A program made the position numbers and the translations under genes. From positions 1-64,000 of the forward strand of contig JAGWMJ010000010.1 in assembly GCA_028871815.1 (NCBI GenBank): 64,000 nt of DNA, read 5' to 3'. The notes under the pieces are model-generated. The model did no database searches. It was given only the letters and a program-made list of their open reading frames with translations, and was not told the origin of the DNA. Origin of the DNA: Armatimonadota bacterium (GTDB lineage Bacteria; Armatimonadota; Chthonomonadetes; Chthonomonadales; Chthonomonadaceae). Numbering within the stretch: position 1 is the first letter of the stretch; each line of letters begins with the position of its first letter. Shown here piece by piece: positions 35,317-44,818 of this stretch.

Positions 35317-36222
35317 TTACCGCTGAACCTCTTGCAGGTCCTGCTCCGCCATGCCGTGCAGGACCTGGTCGGCGGAGCCTACAGGTGCATCGCGTGTGGC
35401 GCTAATCACCGCGCGAAAGTCGGCCGCTGCATCGTGTTGCCGACCCGCCAATGCCAACGCCTCGCCAAGACCCAGGCGCCGCGAAGCATCCGGCCACATC
35501 TCGTATTCCGCCGCCGCATCCGTAGCCATCGCGCCCATGTCGTCCGCATAGTAATCATCGAGCATCACGCGGCGCCACGCCTCCGGACCGCGCGACCGGA
35601 GATGGGCCATTGAAAGGTCCACCCGGTGAGAAACCTGCAATGCATCGCCGTATCCCCGGTATCGCTGGCCGGCAATCGCGAGAGCCGCAAACAGAATGGC
35701 GGCACCGGCGGCGAGCGCGCGGCGCGCCCACGTCCGTGACTGGAGTATTTCTACCATCGGGCCCGTCGCGCGAAGCCCGACGGCGGCGGCCGTAAGCAAC
35801 ACCAGTGCTGTCCCCCACCACGCCACGTTCCAAACTGTGCGGGCAGCCGCAAATACGATCGCGCCCCAGGTGGCAGCGGCGGTGGCGCCACAGACCCACG
35901 CGAGGCCCGCGCTGATCGGCGCAACGCGCCGCAGAAGGAAGCCGACCCACCAAACGGCCCCTGCGGAGGCGATGGCCGCCCCGCTGAGCGAACCGTACAC
36001 CAGCGCGCTGACTTCCCAACCCGCAACGGATGGCGCTCGGCTTAGGACCAGGAGCGGCGAGCCCAGGTGGGCGGTTGAGAAGAACAGCGCCGAGGCGGCT
36101 GCCACGCCGAACTTTAGAACGATCGCCGACGATAGACCGGCATACACTGCAATGAACCAGAGGGTAGATGACGGGAGTCCGTTCGGCAGCAACCTGGGCA
36201 GTGGTTTACGTGTCCAACCCAT
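35317..36222 (-). CDS. Polytopic membrane protein with soluble C-terminal repeat region
   Basis: The 301-residue protein starts MGWTRKPLPRLLPNG and has about six hydrophobic segments up to residue 185, then a soluble helical end (LGEALALAGRQHDAAADFRAVI) resembling a TPR unit. Its ATG overlaps the stop of the Rhs-tip gene by one base (TGATG). It could be the partner or immunity protein of the Rhs tip because of this coupling, but its membrane-plus-TPR plan also resembles the protein encoded at 20.3 kb. No family is recognised with confidence. Confidence 0.6.
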   Translation of the reverse strand: MGWTRKPLPRLLPNGLPSSTLWFIAVYAGLSSAIVLKFGVAAASALFFSTAHLGSPLLVLSRAPSVAGWEVSALVYGSLSGAAIASAGAVWWVGFLLRRVAPISAGLAWVCGATAAATWGAIVFAAARTVWNVAWWGTALVLLTAAAVGLRATGPMVEILQSRTWARRALAAGAAILFAALAIAGQRYRGYGDALQVSHRVDLSMAHLRSRGPEAWRRVMLDDYYADDMGAMATDAAAEYEMWPDASRRLGLGEALALAGRQHDAAADFRAVISATRDAPVGSADQVLHGMAEQDLQEVQR

Positions 36223-37277
36223 CAGACGGCGCCCGCCGGCCTCGGCGCCAACCCCCCGGCTACGCCGGGCGCTGAACCCGGAGGAATATAGGGTCCCGGC
36301 GGCCGGTCCGACGGCATCTGGATGCCGATTTTGTGGCCGATCCACGAGACCATACCCCCTCCGTCGCGGATGTCGTCGATGGCCCCCCAAATGGCCAGAC
36401 CGGCGGCGATTACTATCAAGCCTAAACCTATCTCCGGCAGAGATACACCGACAAGACCTATCGCAATCACCGTCTCCTCGCCGCCGCCGAGGTAGAGCGA
36501 CGAGCCGAGACCACCCAGGAGAATGCCGCCTATTTCTTGCGGGCCGCCAAAATGCCCGCTCGGATCCACGAAGTCGTTCGGTTCACCGCCGCAGTACGCG
36601 TACGGAATCTGGTCCAGCATGCTGTCGCGGCTGGCGAACCTCCCAACCTGCGGGTCGTAATACCTGGCGCCTACATGCTGTAGCCCCGCGTCGCCGTTGC
36701 TCTGGTAGGCCCAGTCGGCAGCGAAGTTGTACAGGCTGGAAGTTGAGCCACTGCTCGCGATCGTGTTTCCAAACGCATCGAAATCCTGCGTCGCCGTGGC
36801 TGTGCCGGAGCTGTTGGTTGCGGCGCGGGCGGAGCCCAGCCCATCGAAGGCCGGGTACTCGCCGTTACGGCGCAGCAGGTCGTTACCAAGGGTGTAAGCC
36901 GCCGTGGACGTGCTGCCCTGCGTCTCCGTCACCGGCGCGCCGCCTGCGTACTGCGTGGAGGTGGTGGTACCCGAGGCCGTGCGGCTCACGCGCCGGCCCA
37001 GAGCGTCATAGCCGAAACCGGTCGCCGCCGTACCCTGCGTGATCGACTTGAGCTGGCCGTCGTAATCGAAGGCGAGGGTGTACGCCGTGCCGGCCAGCGT
37101 GCGGCCGGTCTGCTCGCCATTGGCGTTGTACGAATAGCTGTTCGCGAATCCCCCGCTGGTGGCCGTAAGCTCATCGTCGTTATCCATCGTGAAGCTCGTA
37201 GAGGTGCTTCCCACCGTCTCGCCGGTGCGGTTTCCTACCGGGTCCAGGGTGTACGAAATCGAAACCAACGTAATCAT
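36222..37277 (-). CDS. Orphan Rhs-repeat C-terminal tip
   Basis: The 351-residue frame holds the last YD-type repeats (YTLDPVGNRTGE, FGYDALGRRVSRT) and the complete RHS core (ARYYDPQVGRFASRDS ... YCGGEPNDFVDPSGHFGG). Full Rhs proteins have well over a thousand residues; only the end is present. After DPSGH comes a variable tail of about 105 residues with hydrophobic segments and a Pro-rich end, the position where polymorphic toxins carry their toxin. A -10 box lies 27 bases upstream, so it may be expressed as it stands. It is either a truncated relic or a mobilisable tip cassette. Confidence 0.7.
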   Translation of the reverse strand: MITLVSISYTLDPVGNRTGETVGSTSTSFTMDNDDELTATSGGFANSYSYNANGEQTGRTLAGTAYTLAFDYDGQLKSITQGTAATGFGYDALGRRVSRTASGTTTSTQYAGGAPVTETQGSTSTAAYTLGNDLLRRNGEYPAFDGLGSARAATNSSGTATATQDFDAFGNTIASSGSTSSLYNFAADWAYQSNGDAGLQHVGARYYDPQVGRFASRDSMLDQIPYAYCGGEPNDFVDPSGHFGGPQEIGGILLGGLGSSLYLGGGEETVIAIGLVGVSLPEIGLGLIVIAAGLAIWGAIDDIRDGGGMVSWIGHKIGIQMPSDRPPGPYIPPGSAPGVAGGLAPRPAGAV

Positions 37278-37303
37278 AATCTAACAGAACAAGCCTGTCA
37301 GGG

Positions 37304-37309
37304 ATTATA
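37304..37309 (-). promoter_or_regulatory. Candidate -10 box for the Rhs tip gene
   Basis: TATAAT on the minus strand (37309-37304) would start transcription near 37297, 20 bases before the Rhs-tip ATG. No clear -35 box is seen; the surrounding DNA is markedly more AT-rich than the rest of the window. Confidence 0.45.
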
Positions 37310-37866
37310 CAAACTTTCTTGGAAAATGTTCGCACGCACCCTGCACTCAAAAGGTAAAGCGAGCTTTTTGGGCCGGAAAGTTCCATTCGGGCGGCTCTTT
37401 TTTGGATTGTTTTTCACGTTTAAGGCTGGAAAGGCATGGCGGCGAGCGCCGGCAGAGACATCGACTGCTGTTCCTTCGGACTCGCTCATGATAACGAGTC
37501 GCTGGTTGGCGGCAGAGCGGAGCGGGGCGACGCCCTCTGCGCGGCACCAACATCGCTGCAGCCGGTTGGACGAGATGGGAACTCCAGCAAGGACCCGCGC
37601 CGCAATGACACTCGACGCAGAACTGGCGGCGGAGCCCGAGCCATCACTTTTTATCCTTCGGCTTCGCTCAGGGCAGGTCCCTCGACTTCACTCAAGATGG
37701 CGACAGGAAGCCGGGATGGCCGAGCGACCTTCGATGTCTTCGCGGCGCGGGCAGCCCTCGCCTTCCGGATTCAACGGTGAATTGCAAGTGATTGGTTGGT
37801 GGCAGGCGGTCACGGCACCGGTGGCCGCTTGTCACCAGACATACCAGCGTACGGGCGGCCGATCCG
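37310..37866. other. Non-coding stretch with AT-rich segment and CTTCGGCTTCGCTCA-type repeat
   Basis: No gene is supported. The left 110 bases are AT-rich and may be the scar of an insertion that truncated the Rhs gene. Further right are two fragments of a dispersed element: CCTTCGGACTCGCTCATGA near 37476 and CCTTCGGCTTCGCTCAGG near 37655, followed by CTCGACTTCACTCAAGATGG. Elements of this wording occur between genes of many bacteria. Confidence 0.5.
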
Positions 37867-38961
37867 TCACGGGATGAGCAGCACCTTTATGCTGGACGCA
37901 CCGGAATGAACCAGTTCAAGGCCTTCCTGAAAGCCATCCAGCGGCAGCTGGTGCGTAACGATACCATCCACGTTCAGCAGGCCGCGCACAAGATAGTCGA
38001 TAACGATCGGATAGCAGCCGGGGCCCAGGTGCGCGCCGTAGATATTCAACTCCTTGCTGTCACCGATAATCGTCCAGTCGGTGGTTGTGGGCTCCTTCAT
38101 TACTGAGAACTCCACAAAGTTGCCACCTTTCCTGATGGCGTACAGCCCCTGGTTGACGGCATCGGGAAAGCCGGTCGCCTCGATGTAGACGTCGCAGCCA
38201 TGTCCGCCGGTCATCGCGCGGATCGCCGCCACCACGTCCTGATCGTCTGGATTGAGCGTCTCATCGGCGCCAAGTTCACGTGCAAGATCGAGCCGGGCGC
38301 TGTTTCGGTCGATCACCACCAGCTTGCCGGGATTCTTCAGCCTTGCGCACGCCACCATGCCCAGGCCTAACGTACCGGCGCCGGCGATTACGGCAACGTC
38401 GCCAAACTGCATCTGGGCGCGCTCGACAGCCCGCATCGAGCAGGCGAGCGGTTCAATGAGCGCCGCTTTCTGCACGGGAAGATCGACCGGCACCCTGTAG
38501 TTCAGTCCGTTTGCGGGAAAGACCATGTACTCGGCCATGCCACCCTGCACGCTCCGGTGAAAGCCGTAGATGTCGTTCACCTCGCAGAGCCAGTACTGGC
38601 CCCGCCGGCAGTAGAAGCAGGCGTTACACGGAACGATCTGCTCCGAAATTGCGCGGTCGCCCAGCGCGAGGCCATACTTTTCGCCGGCGCCATCCCCCAG
38701 GGCCACCACGGTGCCGATGAACTCATGCCCGGGTGTGACCGGCGCCTGCACATAGGCGGGGCGGTTCGCGTCGCCCCAGAAGAGTGGAGCGCCGATCCAG
38801 CACTTGATGTCGGAAGCGCAGATGCCGCAAGCATCCACCCGGATCACCACCTCACCCGGGCCGGCGGCCGGCACCGGGATCCGCTCCTTTCGATAGTCCC
38901 TCGGACCATGGCACCGTATTCCGTCCATCGTTTGCGGCAGGTTTGCCTCTGCGGTCGTCAT
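37867..38961 (-). CDS. Zinc-dependent medium-chain alcohol dehydrogenase
   Basis: The 364-residue oxidoreductase has catalytic zinc ligands (CGICASD, TPGHEFIG), the four-Cys structural zinc lobe (CNACFYCRRGQYWLC) and the NAD-binding motif GAGTLGLG. It resembles erythritol/sorbitol/threonine dehydrogenase-type MDR enzymes; the substrate is unknown. The ATG at 38961 overlaps the stop of the upstream GT4 gene by one base, so it is coupled to a glycan gene. Confidence 0.9.
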   Translation of the reverse strand: MTTAEANLPQTMDGIRCHGPRDYRKERIPVPAAGPGEVVIRVDACGICASDIKCWIGAPLFWGDANRPAYVQAPVTPGHEFIGTVVALGDGAGEKYGLALGDRAISEQIVPCNACFYCRRGQYWLCEVNDIYGFHRSVQGGMAEYMVFPANGLNYRVPVDLPVQKAALIEPLACSMRAVERAQMQFGDVAVIAGAGTLGLGMVACARLKNPGKLVVIDRNSARLDLARELGADETLNPDDQDVVAAIRAMTGGHGCDVYIEATGFPDAVNQGLYAIRKGGNFVEFSVMKEPTTTDWTIIGDSKELNIYGAHLGPGCYPIVIDYLVRGLLNVDGIVTHQLPLDGFQEGLELVHSGASSIKVLLIP

Positions 38962-40145
38962 CACGAGCCCTCCTCGCGGCGCGCCCGGCGCCGTTGGTGC
39001 AATGCCGGTGAGTAAGTGCTTAACGCGCGCCTGTAAACAGCCACGGTTCGCTCGGCTGTTTTTGCCCACGAGTGGTCTGCAGCATAAGCGGCGGCCTCCC
39101 GGCCAAGTTCCGCCCGCCGCGGGCCATCTGCCAGTAACTGCCGAAGGTGAAGCACCAGGTCGCGCCTATCACCATTGCGGAACAGTTGAAGGCATGGCCG
39201 GCGACCAAACGCCTCCTTGAAGCAGTCCAGGTCTGACGCCAGGATCGGCCGGCCATGACTCATAGGCAGCATCACAGAATAGCTGCCGGTCGCTTCGGTA
39301 TGCGGAGCCAGCGCCAGATCGCTGGCCTCCATAGCGGCGGCTACCTCTTCATCGGAGAGGTAACCCGTAATGACTACGCGCTCCGAGAGGCCCAACTCGT
39401 GCATCTGCTGTTCCAGGCGTCGCCGGTATGGCTCCATATCGGCCGTTCGTGCCCCGCCGGCGATGACCAGCACGACCTCCGGTGACAAACTCCCGAGCAC
39501 ATCGAACATAAGCTCATAGCCCTTGTTCGGTGCGATGTAGCCGAACACCGTCAGCGTGGTTTTACCATCCAGACCGAAGCGCCTGCGGAATCCGGCTCCG
39601 CCGTCCGGCACGGGAGTAGCGGCCGGTACCCCGGTTGGAATTGTAATGACATACCGAGGATCGACGCCTCGCCCGATCAGTTCCGTTCTGGCCGCTTCGG
39701 TATGAACAATCGTGACGGCCGTGGCGAACGGCGCGGCATCCACGCTGTCGCGGTAACGCCGCGAAGCGATGAGCAGCCGCTTTACCAGCCACTTGTGCGG
39801 GCGGCGTTCCGTGGGCAAGCGCAGTAGTTGAGCCAGCGAAAAGGTGGTGTGCGCCGTAAGTACGATAGGCTTGGAAATGAGATACCGCAGCTCCCACCAT
39901 GCAGAGGCGCGCGGCATCACTCCGCCCCAAAAGCTGTGTTCGTGCTGAACGTGCACCAGATCAATATCGCCCGCGTTGAGGCTTTTCGCCTGCTCCACGT
40001 AGTGCTCGGTAGGCTGCCGGCCCACCGTGATCGGGATCGTCTCGACCTCGATCCCGGGAAGTCGGTCAAGCGCACGCGTAAGCTCACGCGTGTACGCCGC
40101 GACGCCGCATCGGTCACCGATAGTGGTTAGCATCGCCACTCTCAT
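38961..40145 (-). CDS. Family 4 glycosyltransferase
   Basis: The 394-residue protein has the GT-B plan: an N-terminal half starting MRVAMLTTIGDRCGVAAYTREL, and a C-terminal donor-binding half with VFGYIAPNKGYELMFDVL and a glycosyl-binding stretch (ASDLALAPHTEATGSYSVMLPMSHGRPILAS). In this lineage the usual E-x7-E appears as TEATGSYSVML. It most likely adds a hexose in exopolysaccharide or O-antigen synthesis. It starts 24 bases after the GT2 gene. Confidence 0.88.
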   Translation of the reverse strand: MRVAMLTTIGDRCGVAAYTRELTRALDRLPGIEVETIPITVGRQPTEHYVEQAKSLNAGDIDLVHVQHEHSFWGGVMPRASAWWELRYLISKPIVLTAHTTFSLAQLLRLPTERRPHKWLVKRLLIASRRYRDSVDAAPFATAVTIVHTEAARTELIGRGVDPRYVITIPTGVPAATPVPDGGAGFRRRFGLDGKTTLTVFGYIAPNKGYELMFDVLGSLSPEVVLVIAGGARTADMEPYRRRLEQQMHELGLSERVVITGYLSDEEVAAAMEASDLALAPHTEATGSYSVMLPMSHGRPILASDLDCFKEAFGRRPCLQLFRNGDRRDLVLHLRQLLADGPRRAELGREAAAYAADHSWAKTAERTVAVYRRALSTYSPALHQRRRARREEGS

Positions 40146-40169
40146 TGGACTATTCCAACTCCCACCGAT

Positions 40170-41105
40170 CTACCGGATCATGCGAGCGCGGCGCAACTGC
40201 CGCTTCACCCAGACGCCGAGATGCAACAGACTATTACGTGCGGAGCCGATGAGAATGACGCACTCGATGGCGCATTGCGCGGGCAATCCTCCTGTTTTGC
40301 GCCAATAGGTTCGTGCACTGCGATAAAGAACCTGCGTCATACGGCGGCTGTCGCGCTTTACACTGGCCATCCAGTGGTGCTTCACGCGCGCCGCCGGCAG
40401 GTACTGCACGCGGAAACCGGCTTTTCGTATGCGCCAGCACCACTCCGTCTCTTCATAGAACATGAAGAACTCCTCGCTCATGAACCCAACGCGGTCGGTA
40501 ACGTCGCGCCGGAGCATCAGGCACGCGCCGGATACTTCGTCTACGTCGGCAGGAACGGCAAAGTCCTCCCGACCATATTCCAGCCGCCGATCAAACGCCC
40601 TGCGGCTCAGGGCAGCAAGGCCGGCATGGCCAAGGAATTCACGCCACACGGTTGGGAAACGCCGTCCATTCCGCTGCAGCGATCCATCGGTGTTCAGCAG
40701 CATCGGGCCAACCGCGCCGATAGTGTTATCGGCTCTCAACGCGCTCACCATCAGCGCCAGCGAGCCCGGCTCCGGCTCCGTGTCGGGATTCAGGATCAAT
40801 AGCACCTGGCCCGAGGCTCGGCGTAAAGCCTGGTTGTTGGCCTTTGTAAACCCGGCGTTCTCAGCATTTGCAATGAGATGCACGGCCGGAAACTCCGCGG
40901 CCACCATTTCCTGACTCCCGTCGTGAGACGCATTGTCAACCACCCAGGCATCCCACACGAGAGGCGTGCAGGCAGCCGGCAGCGACGCAAGGCAGGCTCG
41001 GAGCAGGTCGACGGTGTTGTAGCTGACGACCACAATCGACAGATCGAGCTCTATCCCGCCGGCGCGATTCCCGTCTATCTCGTCTCCGAGGTCTGCCAAC
41101 AACAT
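40170..41105 (-). CDS. Family 2 glycosyltransferase (rhamnosyltransferase-like)
   Basis: The 311-residue protein has a GT-A fold: LSIVVVSYNTVDLL, VVDNASHDGS, the metal-binding LNPDTEPE, and the acceptor-side motif GACLMLRRDV ... FFMFYEETEWCWR, the pattern of WbbL-type rhamnosyltransferases. The ATG at 41105 is 4 bases beyond the stop of the acyl-CoA synthetase gene and GAGG lies only 2 bases upstream, so re-initiation is likely. Confidence 0.88.
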   Translation of the reverse strand: MLLADLGDEIDGNRAGGIELDLSIVVVSYNTVDLLRACLASLPAACTPLVWDAWVVDNASHDGSQEMVAAEFPAVHLIANAENAGFTKANNQALRRASGQVLLILNPDTEPEPGSLALMVSALRADNTIGAVGPMLLNTDGSLQRNGRRFPTVWREFLGHAGLAALSRRAFDRRLEYGREDFAVPADVDEVSGACLMLRRDVTDRVGFMSEEFFMFYEETEWCWRIRKAGFRVQYLPAARVKHHWMASVKRDSRRMTQVLYRSARTYWRKTGGLPAQCAIECVILIGSARNSLLHLGVWVKRQLRRARMIR

Positions 41106-41109
41106 CGCC

Positions 41110-42894
41110 TCAGACCGGCGCCGGGTAGCGCGCAAGCACCACCGCGCGGCGCACCTTGAGCGTCGGCGTCAGTTCGCCGGTCTCAATCGAGAAGGGAGCA
41201 TCGGCAACGACGAAGGCACGTACCTTTTCATAGTCGGCCAGCCCGGCGGTAAGACGGTCGATCTCCTGCCGAAGCATCGTGCGCACGGCGACCTCGGCGA
41301 CGAGCTCCGCGGCGCTCTGTGATGACATGCCGTGGCCTGCCGCCCAAAGTGTCAGCTTGTCGAACTCGGGCACTATTACCGCGGAAATCGTGGAGGCACC
41401 GTCACCGATCAAAACCGCCTCTGCAATGAACGGACTGGCCTTAAGCGCGTTTTCGATGGGCTGTGGCGCCACCTTCTTTCCGTTTGACAGGACGATGATG
41501 TCCTTCTTCCGATCCGTGATACGCAGCGCGCCGTCCGCATCCAGTTCGCCAACGTCGCCGGTGCGAAGCCATCCGTCCGCGTCAATCGCCTCATGCGTGG
41601 CTTCCGGGCGACGCCAGTAGCCATCCATTTTGCCCACGCCGCGCATGCAGATTTCACCGTCGTCAGCCAGCTTCAGCTCAACACCCGGCAGTGGTGGACC
41701 TACCGTGCCCGTCCGTTGACGTCCCGGTCGGTTGATGCTGATGATACCGGCTTCCGAAAGGCCATATCCCTCCAGGATTGGCAACCCCATCGAGAGCAGG
41801 AACATTCCCGTGTGTGCGTCCAGCGGCGCGCCGCCCGACACGATGTACCGGATGCGCCCGCCAGTCGCGCGCGCGCGAAGTTTGCGCAGAGCCACACGGT
41901 CGGCTATACGGAACAGGATTCGACGGACTCCGGCCGGTTCATGTCCGTTGCTGCGCACGTTTGCAACCGCCGCTCCCTCGCGCAATGACCAGATCACAAG
42001 TTCCCGTGGCATACGCGGAAGCGCGTCAATCCCGGAGCGCAGTTTGGCGCTCATTGCCTCCAGCAGCCGCGGTACACAGAGCATCACAGTTGGCTGCAAC
42101 GTCTGTATCTCACGCGCCAAGGTGGCGAGCCCCTGGGAGTAGACGATCTGGGCGCCGCTCAGCAGCGGCAAGTAGTGGCCGCCAACGCGCTCGGTTATGT
42201 GGCTGAGCGGCAGGAACGAGAGGAAGAGGTCCCCGGGCCCAATTGTGGCTATTCGCTCCTCCGGCACCGCAAGCGGAGCATGGAGCATCGCGCGTTGGCT
42301 CAGAATAGCTCCCTTGGGCTCTCCGGTGGTTCCGCTGGTGTAGATTAGCGTCGCTGTGTCGGTTGGAGCTACGGCGTGCTGTGCATCGATCAACCTTTCG
42401 GCGACAGCGCTTGTCGCCAGCGCCAGGAACGACTCGAAACTCTGCAGTCCCGGCTTGGCGTCGTCAGCCGTATCCAGGTCGAATGCAATACAGTGCAAGC
42501 GGTCGCCAACCAGGCGGGCTATCTCTCCGAGCTTCTTCCGCTGGCTGGGGTACGAAAGAAACAACAGCCATACGCCTGCGTCGTTCACAATCTCTGCAAT
42601 TTGCTGGGCAGGCAGAGATGCGTAGGGCCCGACGACTATCGCGCCGATAGACTGCGCGGCAAGGTCGATCACGGCCCACTCGACGCGATTCTCTGCAAGT
42701 ATGCCAACGCGATCACCACGCGATATCCCCGCTTCCAGAAGCGCGGAGGCTGCAGTCCGCACGTGGCCGTCCAGATCGCGGTACGTCCATACGGTATAGG
42801 CCGGCGCCTTCGTTTCCTTGAACGATACTGCCGGTTCGGCCGGATACCGAGCTACGATCTGTTGGAAAGTGCTATAGAGAGTTTCGCCGGCCAT
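41110..42894 (-). CDS. Long-chain acyl-CoA synthetase (AMP-binding)
   Basis: The 594-residue enzyme activates fatty acids via acyl-AMP. It contains the AMP-binding signature TLIYTSGTTGEPKGAILS, GYGLSEAG, GWLRTGDVG and DRKKDIIVLSNGKKVAP. A GGAGGTGG site 5 bases before the ATG at 42894 decides the start over the GTG at 42900. Its placement between a kinase gene and glycosyltransferase genes suggests a function in lipid or lipoglycan supply. Confidence 0.93.
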   Translation of the reverse strand: MAGETLYSTFQQIVARYPAEPAVSFKETKAPAYTVWTYRDLDGHVRTAASALLEAGISRGDRVGILAENRVEWAVIDLAAQSIGAIVVGPYASLPAQQIAEIVNDAGVWLLFLSYPSQRKKLGEIARLVGDRLHCIAFDLDTADDAKPGLQSFESFLALATSAVAERLIDAQHAVAPTDTATLIYTSGTTGEPKGAILSQRAMLHAPLAVPEERIATIGPGDLFLSFLPLSHITERVGGHYLPLLSGAQIVYSQGLATLAREIQTLQPTVMLCVPRLLEAMSAKLRSGIDALPRMPRELVIWSLREGAAVANVRSNGHEPAGVRRILFRIADRVALRKLRARATGGRIRYIVSGGAPLDAHTGMFLLSMGLPILEGYGLSEAGIISINRPGRQRTGTVGPPLPGVELKLADDGEICMRGVGKMDGYWRRPEATHEAIDADGWLRTGDVGELDADGALRITDRKKDIIVLSNGKKVAPQPIENALKASPFIAEAVLIGDGASTISAVIVPEFDKLTLWAAGHGMSSQSAAELVAEVAVRTMLRQEIDRLTAGLADYEKVRAFVVADAPFSIETGELTPTLKVRRAVVLARYPAPV

Positions 42895-42993
42895 TGCCAC
42901 CTCCCAGACAGCATGGCGCTGGCAACTCCGACCGAGTTCCCGAGCAGTATGTGGCGCGATACTCGCGCCGGCCGAGCGGAACCGTACGGCCCA

Positions 42994-44784
42994 TCAATTT
43001 GGCGGCTGCACAGCAGTACCGCCGGAGGGGTTGCGCCCGCCTGCAGGTGAACCAACGTCGGCGCCTGGTGAACTGGGCGCCGCCTGACTGCCATCCGGCG
43101 GTGCGTTACCCGACGGCGGCGCTGCGCCGGCGGGTGGCGTCGCGGCGGAGCTGCCCGTCGAACCACTGGCCGACGCCGGGTAGTTGACCGGCATCCGCAG
43201 GCGGTCCGTTGCGGCGATACGGACGCCATCTTTGTAGATGGCGCCTCGTACAAACACGGGACCTGCAACACCCTCGGGCAACCCCGTTACCGGCAGGTCG
43301 AGGGGAATATCGAATGATTCGCGATCCTGCTGTGGCGTATAGGTCTGAAAGACGCAGAGCTGCGGTGTCGGCTGGTTCGGTTGCCCCACGGCGCCAGGCA
43401 CCGGTACGGGTTGACCATCTGCCGTGTAGAACAGCAGCGTAATGCGCACCTGCTTGCCCGTGAGGTTGACAAGAGTGCCGGCACAGCCGAAGCGGAGCCG
43501 CATGCCGCCGTCCCGGCCCGCACCTATTCCGGTAAATGATACGGCCTCCACGGAACTCGCCGCTGTTTGGCCGATGATAGCTCCTGCGGCGGTTCGCTGT
43601 GGGCGGGCGACCGGCGCTGGTGAGGTTGCGCCGGGAGTGGGGAGTTGGTTCGTCGCTGTGCCAGTGGCGGCCCGTGGCGCAGGGTGCTTTCTATCCACCG
43701 TCGTTCGAAGAATGAACGCTCCAAGTCCCAGAATGACGGCGATCGAAACTCCGGCGATGGACCTCTGCACGCTGCGCGGTAAACGGGCTCCGGTCTTCGT
43801 TCCCGCAGAAGAGGGCAGCACAGTCCGAGCGTTGGCCTCGCCTGCAGAGCCTGGCGCGGAGCCGCCCGACGGCGACTGCAATCGCGCAGAAGGACCTGCG
43901 TGTGGCGCAAGCTCCGCCGCCTCCACGCCCAGGCTGGTGAGCTGTTGTGATACGGAACTCGGCGGCAGGATCGACATGACGTAGGCCAGCGCCTGCGAAA
44001 CCTCCGCGGCGGACTGATACCGGGCCTCCGGGCTCGCCTGAACGCATCGCGCCACTACTGCATCCAGTTCCGGCGGCACGGCGCGGTTGGTATCGGAAGC
44101 CGCTGGAAACCGGAATGGCTCCTTTGAGGGATCGCGGCCCGTGAGCATGTTGTGCAGCGTTGCGCCAAGCGAGTAGATATCGGAACGCACGTCGGTTTGC
44201 CGCGAGCCAAACTGTTCCGGCGGCGAATACCCCACGCTGCCAAGCACCGATGTGTCCTGCCTTAGCCCGGGCTGGAATTGCCGCGCGATGCCGAAGTCGA
44301 TGAGGCGGACTGTGCCATCCGCCTGCAGCATCACATTCGCCGGTTTCAGATCGCGGAAGATCACGGGAGGAACCTGCGCATGCAGGTAGCCAAGCACGTC
44401 GGCAAGCTGCACCGAGCACTGCACGGCAGCGGTAACCGGAAAGTGGCCAACCGCGAACGACCGCATCGTGGTTTCAATGGTCGCCCCGACGATCCGCTCC
44501 ATAACCAGATAGAAGCGGCGGCCCTCGGCGAATGCGTCACTCACTCCCGGCAGGTTGGGATGCTGCAGCCGAACCAGCATCCGTGCTTCCTGTTCGCACC
44601 CCGCCAACGCATCGTCCAGGTCCAGGCTGGGCGTATCCGGGATGTTCACTTCCTTGACGGCAACCTGAGCGCCGAGCCTGACGTGCTCGGCCAGATATAC
44701 CGTCCCCATTCCGCCACGACCCAAAACACCCAGGATTTTGTACCGCCCATTGAGCAGTACGCCGGCCTCGAGAGAGTTTGACAA
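42994..44784 (-). CDS. Membrane Ser/Thr protein kinase with extracellular sensor-like domain
   Basis: The kinase domain (residues 15-280) has LGRGGMGTVY (21-30), Lys44 in VAVKEV, FRDLKPAN (143-150; Phe in place of His in HRD, as in many bacterial kinases) and DFG at 163-165, so it should be active. A linker, one membrane helix (about 345-365) and a predicted extracytoplasmic beta domain follow (GMRLRFGCAGTLVNLTGKQVRI...), ending in a Pro/Gly-rich tail. It follows the secreted glycosidase-like gene by 34 bases. Confidence 0.9.
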   Translation of the reverse strand: MSNSLEAGVLLNGRYKILGVLGRGGMGTVYLAEHVRLGAQVAVKEVNIPDTPSLDLDDALAGCEQEARMLVRLQHPNLPGVSDAFAEGRRFYLVMERIVGATIETTMRSFAVGHFPVTAAVQCSVQLADVLGYLHAQVPPVIFRDLKPANVMLQADGTVRLIDFGIARQFQPGLRQDTSVLGSVGYSPPEQFGSRQTDVRSDIYSLGATLHNMLTGRDPSKEPFRFPAASDTNRAVPPELDAVVARCVQASPEARYQSAAEVSQALAYVMSILPPSSVSQQLTSLGVEAAELAPHAGPSARLQSPSGGSAPGSAGEANARTVLPSSAGTKTGARLPRSVQRSIAGVSIAVILGLGAFILRTTVDRKHPAPRAATGTATNQLPTPGATSPAPVARPQRTAAGAIIGQTAASSVEAVSFTGIGAGRDGGMRLRFGCAGTLVNLTGKQVRITLLFYTADGQPVPVPGAVGQPNQPTPQLCVFQTYTPQQDRESFDIPLDLPVTGLPEGVAGPVFVRGAIYKDGVRIAATDRLRMPVNYPASASGSTGSSAATPPAGAAPPSGNAPPDGSQAAPSSPGADVGSPAGGRNPSGGTAVQPPN

Positions 44785-44818
44785 CGTTAAGCGTTCCCGA
44801 CGCCGACGCTATCGCCGG

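Noticed and set aside
35696-37042. A 448-codon plus-strand frame opposite the membrane protein and Rhs tip
   Set aside because: It is Arg/Pro-rich low-information sequence and runs antisense to the clear RHS core.
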